NCBI GenBank assembly: GCA_016712285.1
Contig: JADJRK010000001.1
Location: 1,178,001-1,242,000, forward strand
Length of the DNA: 64,000 bases
From: Planctomycetota bacterium
Lineage (GTDB): Bacteria; Planctomycetota; UBA8742; UBA2392
Direction of reading: 5' to 3'
Shown here one piece after another: positions 1-6,501 of this stretch (the first letter of the stretch is position 1; each line of letters begins with the position of its first letter). The position numbers were made by a program, and so were the translations under genes. Below the pieces are notes generated by a model, which ran no database searches, was not told where the DNA came from, and worked only from the letters and a program-made list of their open reading frames with translations.

Positions 1-103
1 TGCCGGTGGTCGTGGCGCGATTCTGCGCGATGGCAAGTGCGCCTGCGATGACCGTCGTGGCAACGTTGCCGCGCGCGCCGATGAAGTACACTCCGATGCT
101 CAT
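1..103 (-). CDS. Inositol-3-phosphate synthase-like protein, N-terminal fragment cut by window edge
   Basis: Only the first 34 codons are present; the gene runs off the left edge. The N-terminus reads MSIGVYFIGARGNVATT, a hydrophobic beta strand followed by a glycine-rich turn, which is the NAD-binding start of a Rossmann fold. The GARGxVATT form is what I know from the myo-inositol-1-phosphate synthase-like family of actinobacteria and planctomycetes. The start is well supported: AGGAG lies six bases before the ATG at 103. It is the last visible gene of a co-directional chain, 28 bases after the preceding stop. The enzyme would convert glucose 6-phosphate to inositol phosphate in the cytoplasm. 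With so little sequence another NAD-dependent enzyme cannot be excluded. Confidence 0.55.
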   Translation of the reverse strand, partial: MSIGVYFIGARGNVATTVIAGALAIAQNRATTTG

Positions 104-131
104 CTGTTCTCCTGCCGTTTACGTGCGGCGA

Positions 132-1196
132 TCACTTCTCAAGCGCCGCCAGCGCCCTCTTTGCAAAGTCCCGCCGCTCCGGCGTCTGCGATGCCAGCTC
201 TGATGTCGACTCGGCCGCGCTGCGCTTGACAACCGGGAATGGCACGAAGCGCTGCTCCACAGTGCCGGAGCCGACTTCGCCTTCCTTGCCGCTGTCGCCT
301 GTGCCGCCCTTGTCGCCGGCTTTTTCGCCGGCCTTTTCGCCTGCCCCCATCGCCAGGTTCTCAAGCCGTGTCGCAAGGGCCTGCCTGTCTTCGGGGCTGG
401 ATGGCGCCGTCTGGGGCAGACCGGCTGCACCCTGCTGCACCTGGGTGTCGGCTGCGGCTTCGCCCGCGCGCTTGGCCTCGTCCAGAGCGCCCTGGCGCTG
501 TTCGTGGGTGGCGCTTTCGCTGCGCATGAGTTGAGCCGCCTTGTTCATCGCCGCCGCAGCCTTTTGCAAACCCATGGCCTCGGCGCGGGCGCCGGCGTCG
601 GCAGCGTCGCGGCCGCTTTGCACGTTGATGCTGAATGCCGTGTCAGCCGCTGCATCCGGACGGGTGCCAGGACCTGCCGGCACGTCTACACCGAGGGCCC
701 AGACCAGCGCCGTCGTTGCAGCCAGCAGCAGCAGCGGCGCCAGCACCAATGAGCTGGTCGTCAGCACGTGCGGCGCGGGCAGGCGCAGCGCCCTGCTCAG
801 GGCTTCGCCGGCGCGTTTCAGTACCGGCTGGTGAAAGCGGTCGGTGTTAGCCAACTGCAGCGCCGTGGCAAGTGCGCCATCATCGTCGCCGAGCCTTGCT
901 TCAAGGGCCAGTGCTGCGTCAGTCACGCCCGGTACCCGTGTGCGGCGCAAGGCAGCGACCAGGCCAGCCACGAAACCGAAGATGGCCAGCGCCAGCACCC
1001 AAAGCGGCGCCGACTCGAAAGCTGCGCCCAATGCCAGCGGCAGCGCCACCAGCAGCAGCACTCCTGCCAGCGCAGTCACACTGCCGGCCAGCATGGCGGT
1101 CACGATGGCGCGCAGTGCCTGCCGGGCCAACAGGCGCAGCGCCACTACGCGCAGTTGCGCGTGCAGGGACACACTGGTTGTGGCTGCGCTGCTCAT
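132..1196 (-). CDS. Two-helix membrane protein of unknown function
   Basis: A 354-residue protein that I do not assign to a family. Two hydrophobic segments lie near residues 35-60 and 62-85, forming a hairpin, and a third near residues 145-170. The rest is Ala/Glu/Lys-rich and probably helical, with a short low-complexity stretch of GEKAG-type repeats around residues 287-310. The C-terminus carries a compact conserved-looking tail (VPFPVVKRSAAE). The ATG overlaps the TGA of the preceding lipoprotein gene as ATGA, so translational coupling is likely. By size and hairpin plan it resembles DUF4175-like proteins seen beside vWA/MoxR genes, but that is only an impression. A membrane role alongside the ExbD cluster is inferred from position. 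Confidence 0.75.
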   Translation of the reverse strand: MSSAATTSVSLHAQLRVVALRLLARQALRAIVTAMLAGSVTALAGVLLLVALPLALGAAFESAPLWVLALAIFGFVAGLVAALRRTRVPGVTDAALALEARLGDDDGALATALQLANTDRFHQPVLKRAGEALSRALRLPAPHVLTTSSLVLAPLLLLAATTALVWALGVDVPAGPGTRPDAAADTAFSINVQSGRDAADAGARAEAMGLQKAAAAMNKAAQLMRSESATHEQRQGALDEAKRAGEAAADTQVQQGAAGLPQTAPSSPEDRQALATRLENLAMGAGEKAGEKAGDKGGTGDSGKEGEVGSGTVEQRFVPFPVVKRSAAESTSELASQTPERRDFAKRALAALEK

Positions 1197-2014
1197 TCGT
1201 GCGGCTCAAAGATCAGGGTGACTTGCGCCGGCTGGCCGCGCTCAGCGCGTGGTATGCCGGGCGCGTTCGGGTTTGGCGAATAGACATCGCTGTGGGTGCC
1301 GCTTTCGCGGTCGTTGTCCAGCACACACGACGAGTCTCGCCACATGGCGATCAGGTTGCCCTTGAGGTCGGCTTCGAACAGCGAACGGTTCAGCTCAGGT
1401 CGGAACTGTTCCTGGCTGCCGGTGAACACCCACCCCACCATCTCAGGCTTGCCCTCAAGCCGGAAATCCATCAGCCATTCTTCCACTCGAACAACGGTAG
1501 TCTCGCCGGTTTCAGCGTGCTTGAAACGTACGCTGATCTTCACGCGGTCGCCGGTGGGCTTTTCGAGGTAGCCACGACCCATGTGTTTTTCTTTGCCTTC
1601 GGCCAGACCCACGATCTCAAGGGCGCGTTTCAGGTGCTCGCCCTTGGCGGTGGCTGCAAATAGCGATTCGTGTGTCGCCCCGCCCGGGGCCACCAGCAGA
1701 AACTCGAGGGGGCGCGTCTGTTCGCTCAGCATGACGGCATCCATCTCGACGCGCTTCTCGGCGGGCCATGCGCGCAGGCCGCCCTCAAAGCTGACGTAGG
1801 CGGCTTCGCGCTGGTTGCCCGGCGCGGGCTCAGGCTCGACGGGCTGGTTGCGCGGCGGTTCCGGCTGCTTGTTTGCCGGCGACTCGGTGTTGCCGGGGCT
1901 TGCGTTCGCAGGCGTGACAGCCGCCGTGTTCGGGCCCGGTGCAGTGGCGTTGTTGCCACCGCACGCCGAAAGCAGCCCCAGAACTAAGGCAATCAATGCA
2001 AGCCTTGCAGGCAT
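1193..2014 (-). CDS. Lipoprotein with YdjY-like domain
   Basis: A 273-residue lipoprotein. The signal peptide ends in a lipobox L-S-A-C with the lipidated Cys at residue 18, followed by a Pro/Asn/Glu-rich linker to about residue 75. The globular part contains LEFLLVAPGGATHESLF, a pattern I associate with YdjY-domain proteins that are common in planctomycetes; their biochemical role is unknown. I place the start at the ATG at 2014 rather than the GTG one codon upstream, because CGGAGA sits six bases before it. It follows exbD by about 95 bases and overlaps the next gene by four bases. It is probably exported and anchored in the outer membrane, or in the outer leaflet of the inner membrane. Confidence 0.7.
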   Translation of the reverse strand: MPARLALIALVLGLLSACGGNNATAPGPNTAAVTPANASPGNTESPANKQPEPPRNQPVEPEPAPGNQREAAYVSFEGGLRAWPAEKRVEMDAVMLSEQTRPLEFLLVAPGGATHESLFAATAKGEHLKRALEIVGLAEGKEKHMGRGYLEKPTGDRVKISVRFKHAETGETTVVRVEEWLMDFRLEGKPEMVGWVFTGSQEQFRPELNRSLFEADLKGNLIAMWRDSSCVLDNDRESGTHSDVYSPNPNAPGIPRAERGQPAQVTLIFEPHE

Positions 2015-2108
2015 CACCGTCTCCGTTGAAAGTCCCCTGGCTCAGGACTTCCTGACTTAAATTGAACGCAATTCGACGGCGCAAAGCCTAGCAAATCTTG
2101 TGGTTACG

Positions 2109-2732
2109 TCAGCGCCTTGGCTGGTGACGGCCGAGGCTATCGGCAAACTTGAAGTTCACCCGCATGGCTTCACGGCCCTCTTCGTCGACTCGTGACTTGT
2201 TGCGTTGCGAAGTGGCATCGATTGCCAGCGTGACAAAGGCCCAGGGCGCGGTGCCGGATGCTGCACCGAGTTGGGCGTCGCGGGCAAAGCTGATCTCGAA
2301 GCTTTCGGTGCGGTCGCCGTAGCGGCGCTCGTAGTCGGCCAGCGTGGCCACAATGGCGTTAAACACGCGTCGATAGGCCGCCTGCTTGGCCCGTGTGTCG
2401 TCGATGCTGTCGCTGCCCAAGTGCACACACTGAAGCAGCTCAATGTGGCTGTCGGGCACGGCGCGGCGGTCGCGGGCGGCAAGCGCCACCGTGAAGTTGC
2501 CGGCCTTGGCAACGGGGTCCCAGCTGCAGTAGATGGTGATCGGCTCTTTGGGAACGTCGGCCTTGTTGCTGAGCGAGCCCTCGGTCTTTGGCAGCTCGGG
2601 CCGAAATATCTGTTCTTCGCGCGCGAACTTGCTGCACAGAATGAAGAAGATCAGCAACTGAAAGGTCACGTCGATCATCGGCGTGAGGTCGGGCATGGCT
2701 TTGTCGCCCTGGCGGCGATTGCGGGTACGCAT
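2109..2732 (-). CDS. exbD: ExbD/TolR family protein, first of three paralogs
   Basis: A 207-residue biopolymer transport protein. A short basic N-terminus leads into the family signature DLTPMIDVTFQLLIFF, and Asp21 in the single membrane helix is the conserved proton-carrying residue of ExbD/TolR. The periplasmic domain is long (about 165 residues, against about 100 in the classical E. coli proteins) and ends in VNFKFADSLGR. That ending is nearly identical to the end of the neighbouring exbD at 2827-3444, so the two arose by tandem duplication. ExbD works with a TolQ/ExbB channel to convert proton flow into movement of periplasmic partners. AAGGAG lies nine bases before the ATG. It is last of the exbD genes in transcription order. 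Confidence 0.93.
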   Translation of the reverse strand: MRTRNRRQGDKAMPDLTPMIDVTFQLLIFFILCSKFAREEQIFRPELPKTEGSLSNKADVPKEPITIYCSWDPVAKAGNFTVALAARDRRAVPDSHIELLQCVHLGSDSIDDTRAKQAAYRRVFNAIVATLADYERRYGDRTESFEISFARDAQLGAASGTAPWAFVTLAIDATSQRNKSRVDEEGREAMRVNFKFADSLGRHQPRR

Positions 2733-2780
2733 GGCGGAAGCTCCTTACGGGTTCCGCCCCGGGATACTGATGCAAACGAA

Positions 2781-2808
2781 CAGGGCGCGGGAAAGTTCCC
2801 GCGCCCTG
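2781..2808 (-). terminator. Intercistronic hairpin between two exbD genes
   Basis: Perfect 12-bp inverted repeat (CAGGGCGCGGGA and its complement) with a four-base loop, inside the 94-base spacer between exbD genes. No long T-run follows, only TTCGTTT, so partial termination or mRNA 3'-end stabilisation is as likely as full termination. Confidence 0.6.
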
Positions 2809-2826
2809 GGTGAATTGCTGCGATAC

Positions 2827-3444
2827 TCAGCCTGCGTACCGGCCCATGGAGTCCGCGAACTTGAAGGTCACGGTCAGAGCCTCAAGGCCGGCCTCGGTGC
2901 GGTTGTAGTTCACCCTGGTGGCAGCATCGACCGCCAGGGAAACGAACATCCAGGGTGCCGTGCCGGATGAGGCGCCGGACAAGGCGTTGACGGCAAAGCT
3001 GATTTCCAGCTTCTCAATCTTGGCGCCGCTGTTGACGATGTACTGCTCGACGGCGGCCACGACATTGTTGAAAATCTGGGCGTAGAGCGCCTTCTTGCCA
3101 CGAATATCGTCGTTGCGGTCACCGGGGAAGATCACCAAGCTGGTCAACGTTGCGTAGCTGTCGGGCACGGGCTTGCGGCCGCGTGCGTCGATGGCCACGA
3201 CATAGCTGTTGGCCTTGGCGCCCTCATCCCACATGCAGTAGATGGTCACCTGCTCTTTGGGAACACTGGGCGCGCTGGACAAGCCTTCGTCCTTGGGCAG
3301 CTGCACCTGGTGGTTGCGTTCATCGACTTTGAAGCGCGTGCAGAGGATGAAGAAGATCAGCAACTGGAACACCACGTCGATCATCGGCGTGAGGTCCGGG
3401 CTTGCCTTCTCTTCCTTGGGCGTGCGTTTCTTTTTGCGCGACAT
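2827..3444 (-). CDS. exbD: ExbD/TolR family protein, second of three paralogs
   Basis: A 205-residue ExbD/TolR protein with a strongly basic cytoplasmic tail (RKKKR), then DLTPMIDVVFQLLIFF with the proton-carrying Asp at residue 23, one membrane helix and a large periplasmic domain. It shares with the 2109-2732 product the block around KEQVTIYC/KEPITIYC, the Gly-rich SGASSGTAPW/LGAASGTAPW segment and the C-terminal FKFADSMGR. The shared blocks mark recent paralogs that have diverged between these motifs. GGAGAA precedes the ATG by six bases. It sits between the other exbD genes, downstream of exbB, and should form part of the same proton-driven complex. The different periplasmic domains suggest different partners. 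Confidence 0.93.
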   Translation of the reverse strand: MSRKKKRTPKEEKASPDLTPMIDVVFQLLIFFILCTRFKVDERNHQVQLPKDEGLSSAPSVPKEQVTIYCMWDEGAKANSYVVAIDARGRKPVPDSYATLTSLVIFPGDRNDDIRGKKALYAQIFNNVVAAVEQYIVNSGAKIEKLEISFAVNALSGASSGTAPWMFVSLAVDAATRVNYNRTEAGLEALTVTFKFADSMGRYAG

Positions 3445-3457
3445 GTGATTCTCCGGT

Positions 3458-3473
3458 ACAGGGCTTTCCCTGT
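3458..3473 (-). other. Small intercistronic hairpin
   Basis: Perfect 6-bp inverted repeat (ACAGGG/CCCTGT, loop CTTT) in the 35-base spacer between the second and third exbD genes. It overlaps the region just upstream of the ribosome binding site of the 2827-3444 gene and could modulate translation. Too short to act as a terminator alone. Confidence 0.4.
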
Positions 3474-3479
3474 GTTGGC

Positions 3480-3989
3480 TTAGTCGAGTTCCTGGTCTTT
3501 CATGATGGCGATCTTGATCTTGTAAATCTTGATCAGCGCCATCTGCTCAATCAGCTGGCCAAAGTACTGGGCCGGGGCGCGGGCATCGCTGCGCACGACG
3601 ATCATGTTTTCGCTGATGCCGTCGGCGCCGCGGCCGGTATAGCCCGCGGTTTCGTCCACGCGGTCGGCCTGCTCGTTGAGAATGCCTTCCATTTCCTGGA
3701 TGTTCTTCGGGTCAGGGTGGCCGTGGCAGAAGTAGCCGTACTGCTCGGGCAGTTCGGAGTCGCTGCCCTGGTCCGCCGGGGCGATGTGCACGATGAACTG
3801 CTTCTTGGCCTGCGGGTCTTCGTCGTTGGCTGCCAAGGCATCCGGCAGCCGAAGGTTGACGTTTTCCTGCGAGGTAATCTGCGTCACCACCAGGAAGAAG
3901 ATGATGAGCTGGAACACCACGTCGATCATCGCCGTGAGGTCCACTTCAACACCTTCCGGCACCGGGCGTGCTTTGCGTTTCTTTGCCAT
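3480..3989 (-). CDS. exbD: ExbD/TolR family protein, third of three paralogs
   Basis: A 169-residue ExbD/TolR protein and the first exbD after exbB in transcription order. Basic tail, then DLTAMIDVVFQLIIFF with the conserved membrane Asp at residue 23. Its periplasmic part is shorter than in the other two. It includes VVRSDARAPAQYFGQLIEQM near the end, the ExbD-type segment expected in the family core (residue 130 onward), plus an insert with HGHPDPKN. It is therefore closest to a standard ExbD and may be the ancestral partner of the channel, with the two larger paralogs added later. It starts 54 bases after the exbB stop and probably belongs to the same transcript. Confidence 0.93.
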   Translation of the reverse strand: MAKKRKARPVPEGVEVDLTAMIDVVFQLIIFFLVVTQITSQENVNLRLPDALAANDEDPQAKKQFIVHIAPADQGSDSELPEQYGYFCHGHPDPKNIQEMEGILNEQADRVDETAGYTGRGADGISENMIVVRSDARAPAQYFGQLIEQMALIKIYKIKIAIMKDQELD

Positions 3990-4004
3990 GGACGAGCTCC
4001 GTGA

Positions 4005-4026
4005 AAGGGCGGCGTGTGCCGCCCTT
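4005..4026 (-). other. Intercistronic hairpin between exbB and exbD
   Basis: Perfect 9-bp inverted repeat (AAGGGCGGC/GCCGCCCTT) with a GTGT loop, lying between the exbB stop and the start of the first exbD. No T-run follows. It is one of three hairpins in consecutive spacers of this cluster and may set relative expression of the channel and its ExbD partners. Confidence 0.55.
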
Positions 4027-4043
4027 CCACCACAGGGTTTCGA

Positions 4044-4787
4044 TTATTGCTGGCCGGCGTAAGCGGCAATCGTCTCGATCATGTCGTCGGCCACCAGGGT
4101 GATGCTCGTGCCGATCGACTGCACCTTGTTCTTGAAGAACCAATAGAAGGCAAGGCCCGGAATCGCGATGATCAAGCCGCACACCGTGGACAGCAGCGCC
4201 AGGCCGATACCGCCGGCAACCATCTTCGGGTTAACCTGGCCGCCGGGCGCGTTTTCAATCTGCGTGAAGGCCTGCACCATGCCCGTCACCGTGCCGAAAA
4301 GGCCCATCAACGGGCCGACCGACGCGCACAGCGCGATCGGCGACACGTGGAACTCGACCTTGCCCTGTTCGGCCTCGGCCATGCTGACCGCTGCGTCCTT
4401 GACGCTGTCCGGGCCGAACTGCATGCGGTTCAAGCCGGCGCCGACCACGCGGGTCAGGTAGTTCGGGGCGCTTTCACAGTACTGCAGCGCGCCCTCGAGG
4501 TCGCCCTCGTCAATGTAATTCTGAAGCGCGCCAATGACTTCCGGCGGCACAATCTTGTCGCGGCGGACGTTCACGAAGCACTCAATGATCCAGCCGAACA
4601 TGAAGACCGAAGTCAGGATAATCGCCAGCTGCGTGATGATGCCCAACGCTCCCGATGGGATGCCGAGAATCTTCTCGCCCAGCGAAGCACTTCCGCCCTC
4701 CTGGGCAAACAGGGCCGGAGCCAGGACCGCGGCAACGGCGAAAATGAGCACGCCAAGGAAGGCTTGCTTGTTGATTTTCACGTTCAT
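4044..4787 (-). CDS. exbB: MotA/TolQ/ExbB proton channel family protein
   Basis: A 247-residue inner-membrane channel subunit. It has an N-terminal signal-like helix ending near residue 28 (ALFA/Q), a first membrane helix near 46-70, a cytoplasmic loop, and two further helices around 150-175 and 193-218. The signature GPLMGLFGTVTGMVQAF (158-174) and the Gly/Ala/Ser-rich third helix identify the MotA/TolQ/ExbB family, which forms a pentameric proton channel driving ExbD/TolR. The upstream in-frame GTG at 4805 is unlikely because the ribosome binding site AGGAG lies inside that extension, nine bases before the ATG at 4787. One channel gene followed by three exbD genes is unusual. Genes upstream encode secreted TPR proteins that could be driven by it. 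Confidence 0.93.
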   Translation of the reverse strand: MNVKINKQAFLGVLIFAVAAVLAPALFAQEGGSASLGEKILGIPSGALGIITQLAIILTSVFMFGWIIECFVNVRRDKIVPPEVIGALQNYIDEGDLEGALQYCESAPNYLTRVVGAGLNRMQFGPDSVKDAAVSMAEAEQGKVEFHVSPIALCASVGPLMGLFGTVTGMVQAFTQIENAPGGQVNPKMVAGGIGLALLSTVCGLIIAIPGLAFYWFFKNKVQSIGTSITLVADDMIETIAAYAGQQ

Positions 4788-5162
4788 GAGAGGCTTCTCC
4801 TGCACTTGCGGTCGCCGCCTGCCTGTGGCAGGTCGAAGTCGGCGCCCGAATCCGAGATAGTTTCAAAACGGGGGGGTTGGCAGAAAGTTCGGGGTATTTC
4901 TAATTTTGCCAGTCAGCTTTCGGGGCATTGCGGGGGTCAATCCGGGTACGCACCGACCCCCGTGTGCCTTGAATCATGGTCGTTTGCGGGAGATTGGATG
5001 GTGGAGGTTCGAGGTTGGAAGATCGGGGAGGGAGTAAGTGCAGTTATTCGATCCTGCCTCCTACTTCCTGCATCCTGCCTGCTACGTCCTGCCTTCTACG
5101 CCCTGCCTCCTGCTTCCCGCCTGCCCGAACCGTTCGCCACACAAGTCGAAGGTCGCGAACTA
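4788..5162. other. 375-base intergenic region before exbB
   Basis: No gene is seen on either strand. It holds a 7-bp inverted repeat with a long loop (GGGGGTC at 4932-4938, GACCCCC at 4955-4961), a purine-rich tract at about 4985-5040, and the repetitive pyrimidine tract annotated separately. The likely content is the end of the TPR transcript and a promoter for exbB, but no confident -35/-10 pair is visible. Confidence 0.6.
5052..5126. repeat. Degenerate pyrimidine-rich short tandem repeat
   Basis: About five imperfect copies of a 13-15 base unit resembling TCCTGCCTNCTAC in tandem on the plus strand, almost entirely C and T apart from the G of CTGC. On the transcribed strand this is a run of GGCAGGA-type units. 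Too irregular for a CRISPR array. It ends about 35 bases before the stop of the 439-residue TPR gene. Confidence 0.55.
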
Positions 5163-6482
5163 CTACTCGCCCTTCTTGTACTTCGTGATCACCTTCTGGA
5201 TCTCCGTGACCGACGGGTCTTCTGCGGCCCGGGTCTTGGGCAACAGGTTCAGAAGCTCCGCCAGGTACTTTTCCGCCAGCTTGGCGTGATTCGACGCCGC
5301 AGTTTCCGTGGCTTTGTTCAGGTCGGCCATCTTGGCGCAAGCCGTGGCTGCCCCGAGCAGCGCCATGCTGCGCACTTCGTCGTCAGACTGGAAGATCGCC
5401 AGCGCCATGCTGAAATTCTTCAGTGCGTCGGCCCAGTCGTTCGCGTTCTTGGCATCGGCTGACTTGACCAGCCCCTGCCCGACATAGCTGCCGGCGGCCA
5501 TGTAGGCCTCGTCGGCGTTGATCCAGTCGCCGCGCGGGACTGCCGCGCTGCGGGTGTTGTGGGCTGACTCCCATTTGCGGGTGGCTTCATAGAAGCGCGC
5601 GTTGGCGCCGCGGGCATCGCCCTCTTTGATCTGCATGAAGCCGACCTTGAGCTGCGCCTCTTTCGCCGCGCGGTTCGGCTTGTTGTCGCCGCGCTTGAGC
5701 GCCACCGGAATCAGCGCCTCGTAGGACGCGCGGGCGGTCTTCCAGTCTTCTTTGCCTTCGGCGAAGCGCGCCGCGTTGCGCAGGGCGCGAATCGTCCAGT
5801 CGTGGTAGATGTTGTCGCCGGACTTGCCCGACAGTTCGTCGCACAGGTCCTGCAGGCTCTTGATGCCCTTTTCGCGGGCGGCGTCGGCTTTGCCTTCCTG
5901 CAACAGGCACAGCACGTAGGCCTCAAGGGCGTCGAGGTAGTAGCGGTTCATGCCGCCGGCGTTGGTGACGGGTTTGCCGGTGACCGATGACTTGTAGTTG
6001 ATCGGCAGAATACCGGTCGTCACGGGGCCCTTCTCGCAATCGGCAAAGTACTCTTCAAACGCCTTGATGGCTTCTCCGTAGTCCTTGTTCAGGCGGTGAC
6101 CCTGGGCGATGTAGTACTTGCAGGTCAGGACTACGTTGAAGTCCCAGTCTTCCTTGCTGAAGTCCTTGGCTGCCGCGCCGCCGATGATGCGCTGCGCGTC
6201 GGCGATCAGCTTGGCGCCCTGGCCGCCGGACAGTTTGCGGGGCATACCGTTGAACTCGTCCATGCCCTGGCCGCGGTAGTTGATGCCGTCCACTTCCCAC
6301 AGCTTGGCGCGAGCCTCAGCCTTGCCGCGGTCTTTCTGCCAGTTCACCCCTGAAATGGTCTGGCTTTCGATCGTGTAAGCCTCGGCGGTCTTTCCGCCCT
6401 TGAACACGATTGCCGCCGGCGCTGCGCACAGGCCCCCAGAAAGCAGCAGGGCGACGGCCATGGTTGCGAACTTGATCTTCAT
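5163..6482 (-). CDS. Secreted TPR-like protein, 439 aa
   Basis: A secreted helical-repeat protein. The signal peptide is clear (MKIKFATMAVALLLSGGLCA), with cleavage expected after Ala/Ala-Pro near residue 21. The following 60 residues contain a beta-rich segment (IVFKGGKTAEAYTIESQ). From about residue 110 the sequence is a chain of amphipathic helix pairs typical of TPR or Sel1-like folds, for instance YYIAQGHRLNKDYGEAIKAFEEYF. The ribosome binding site GGGAGAA is seven bases from the ATG. The gene follows the 1332-residue TPR gene by 19 bases and precedes exbB, so its product may be a periplasmic partner of the ExbB/ExbD complex. That link is inferred from position only. Confidence 0.8.
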   Translation of the reverse strand: MKIKFATMAVALLLSGGLCAAPAAIVFKGGKTAEAYTIESQTISGVNWQKDRGKAEARAKLWEVDGINYRGQGMDEFNGMPRKLSGGQGAKLIADAQRIIGGAAAKDFSKEDWDFNVVLTCKYYIAQGHRLNKDYGEAIKAFEEYFADCEKGPVTTGILPINYKSSVTGKPVTNAGGMNRYYLDALEAYVLCLLQEGKADAAREKGIKSLQDLCDELSGKSGDNIYHDWTIRALRNAARFAEGKEDWKTARASYEALIPVALKRGDNKPNRAAKEAQLKVGFMQIKEGDARGANARFYEATRKWESAHNTRSAAVPRGDWINADEAYMAAGSYVGQGLVKSADAKNANDWADALKNFSMALAIFQSDDEVRSMALLGAATACAKMADLNKATETAASNHAKLAEKYLAELLNLLPKTRAAEDPSVTEIQKVITKYKKGE

Positions 6483-6501
6483 GGTTGGTTCTCCCGGTCC
6501 C

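Noticed and set aside
5052..5126. CRISPR array
   Set aside because: Units are 13-15 bases, imperfect and directly adjacent without spacers; no cas genes in the window.
4014..5462. Long plus-strand open frame (482 codons) opposite exbB and the TPR gene
   Set aside because: It lies antisense to well-supported genes, has no recognisable domain and an Arg/His/Ala composition typical of GC-driven shadows.
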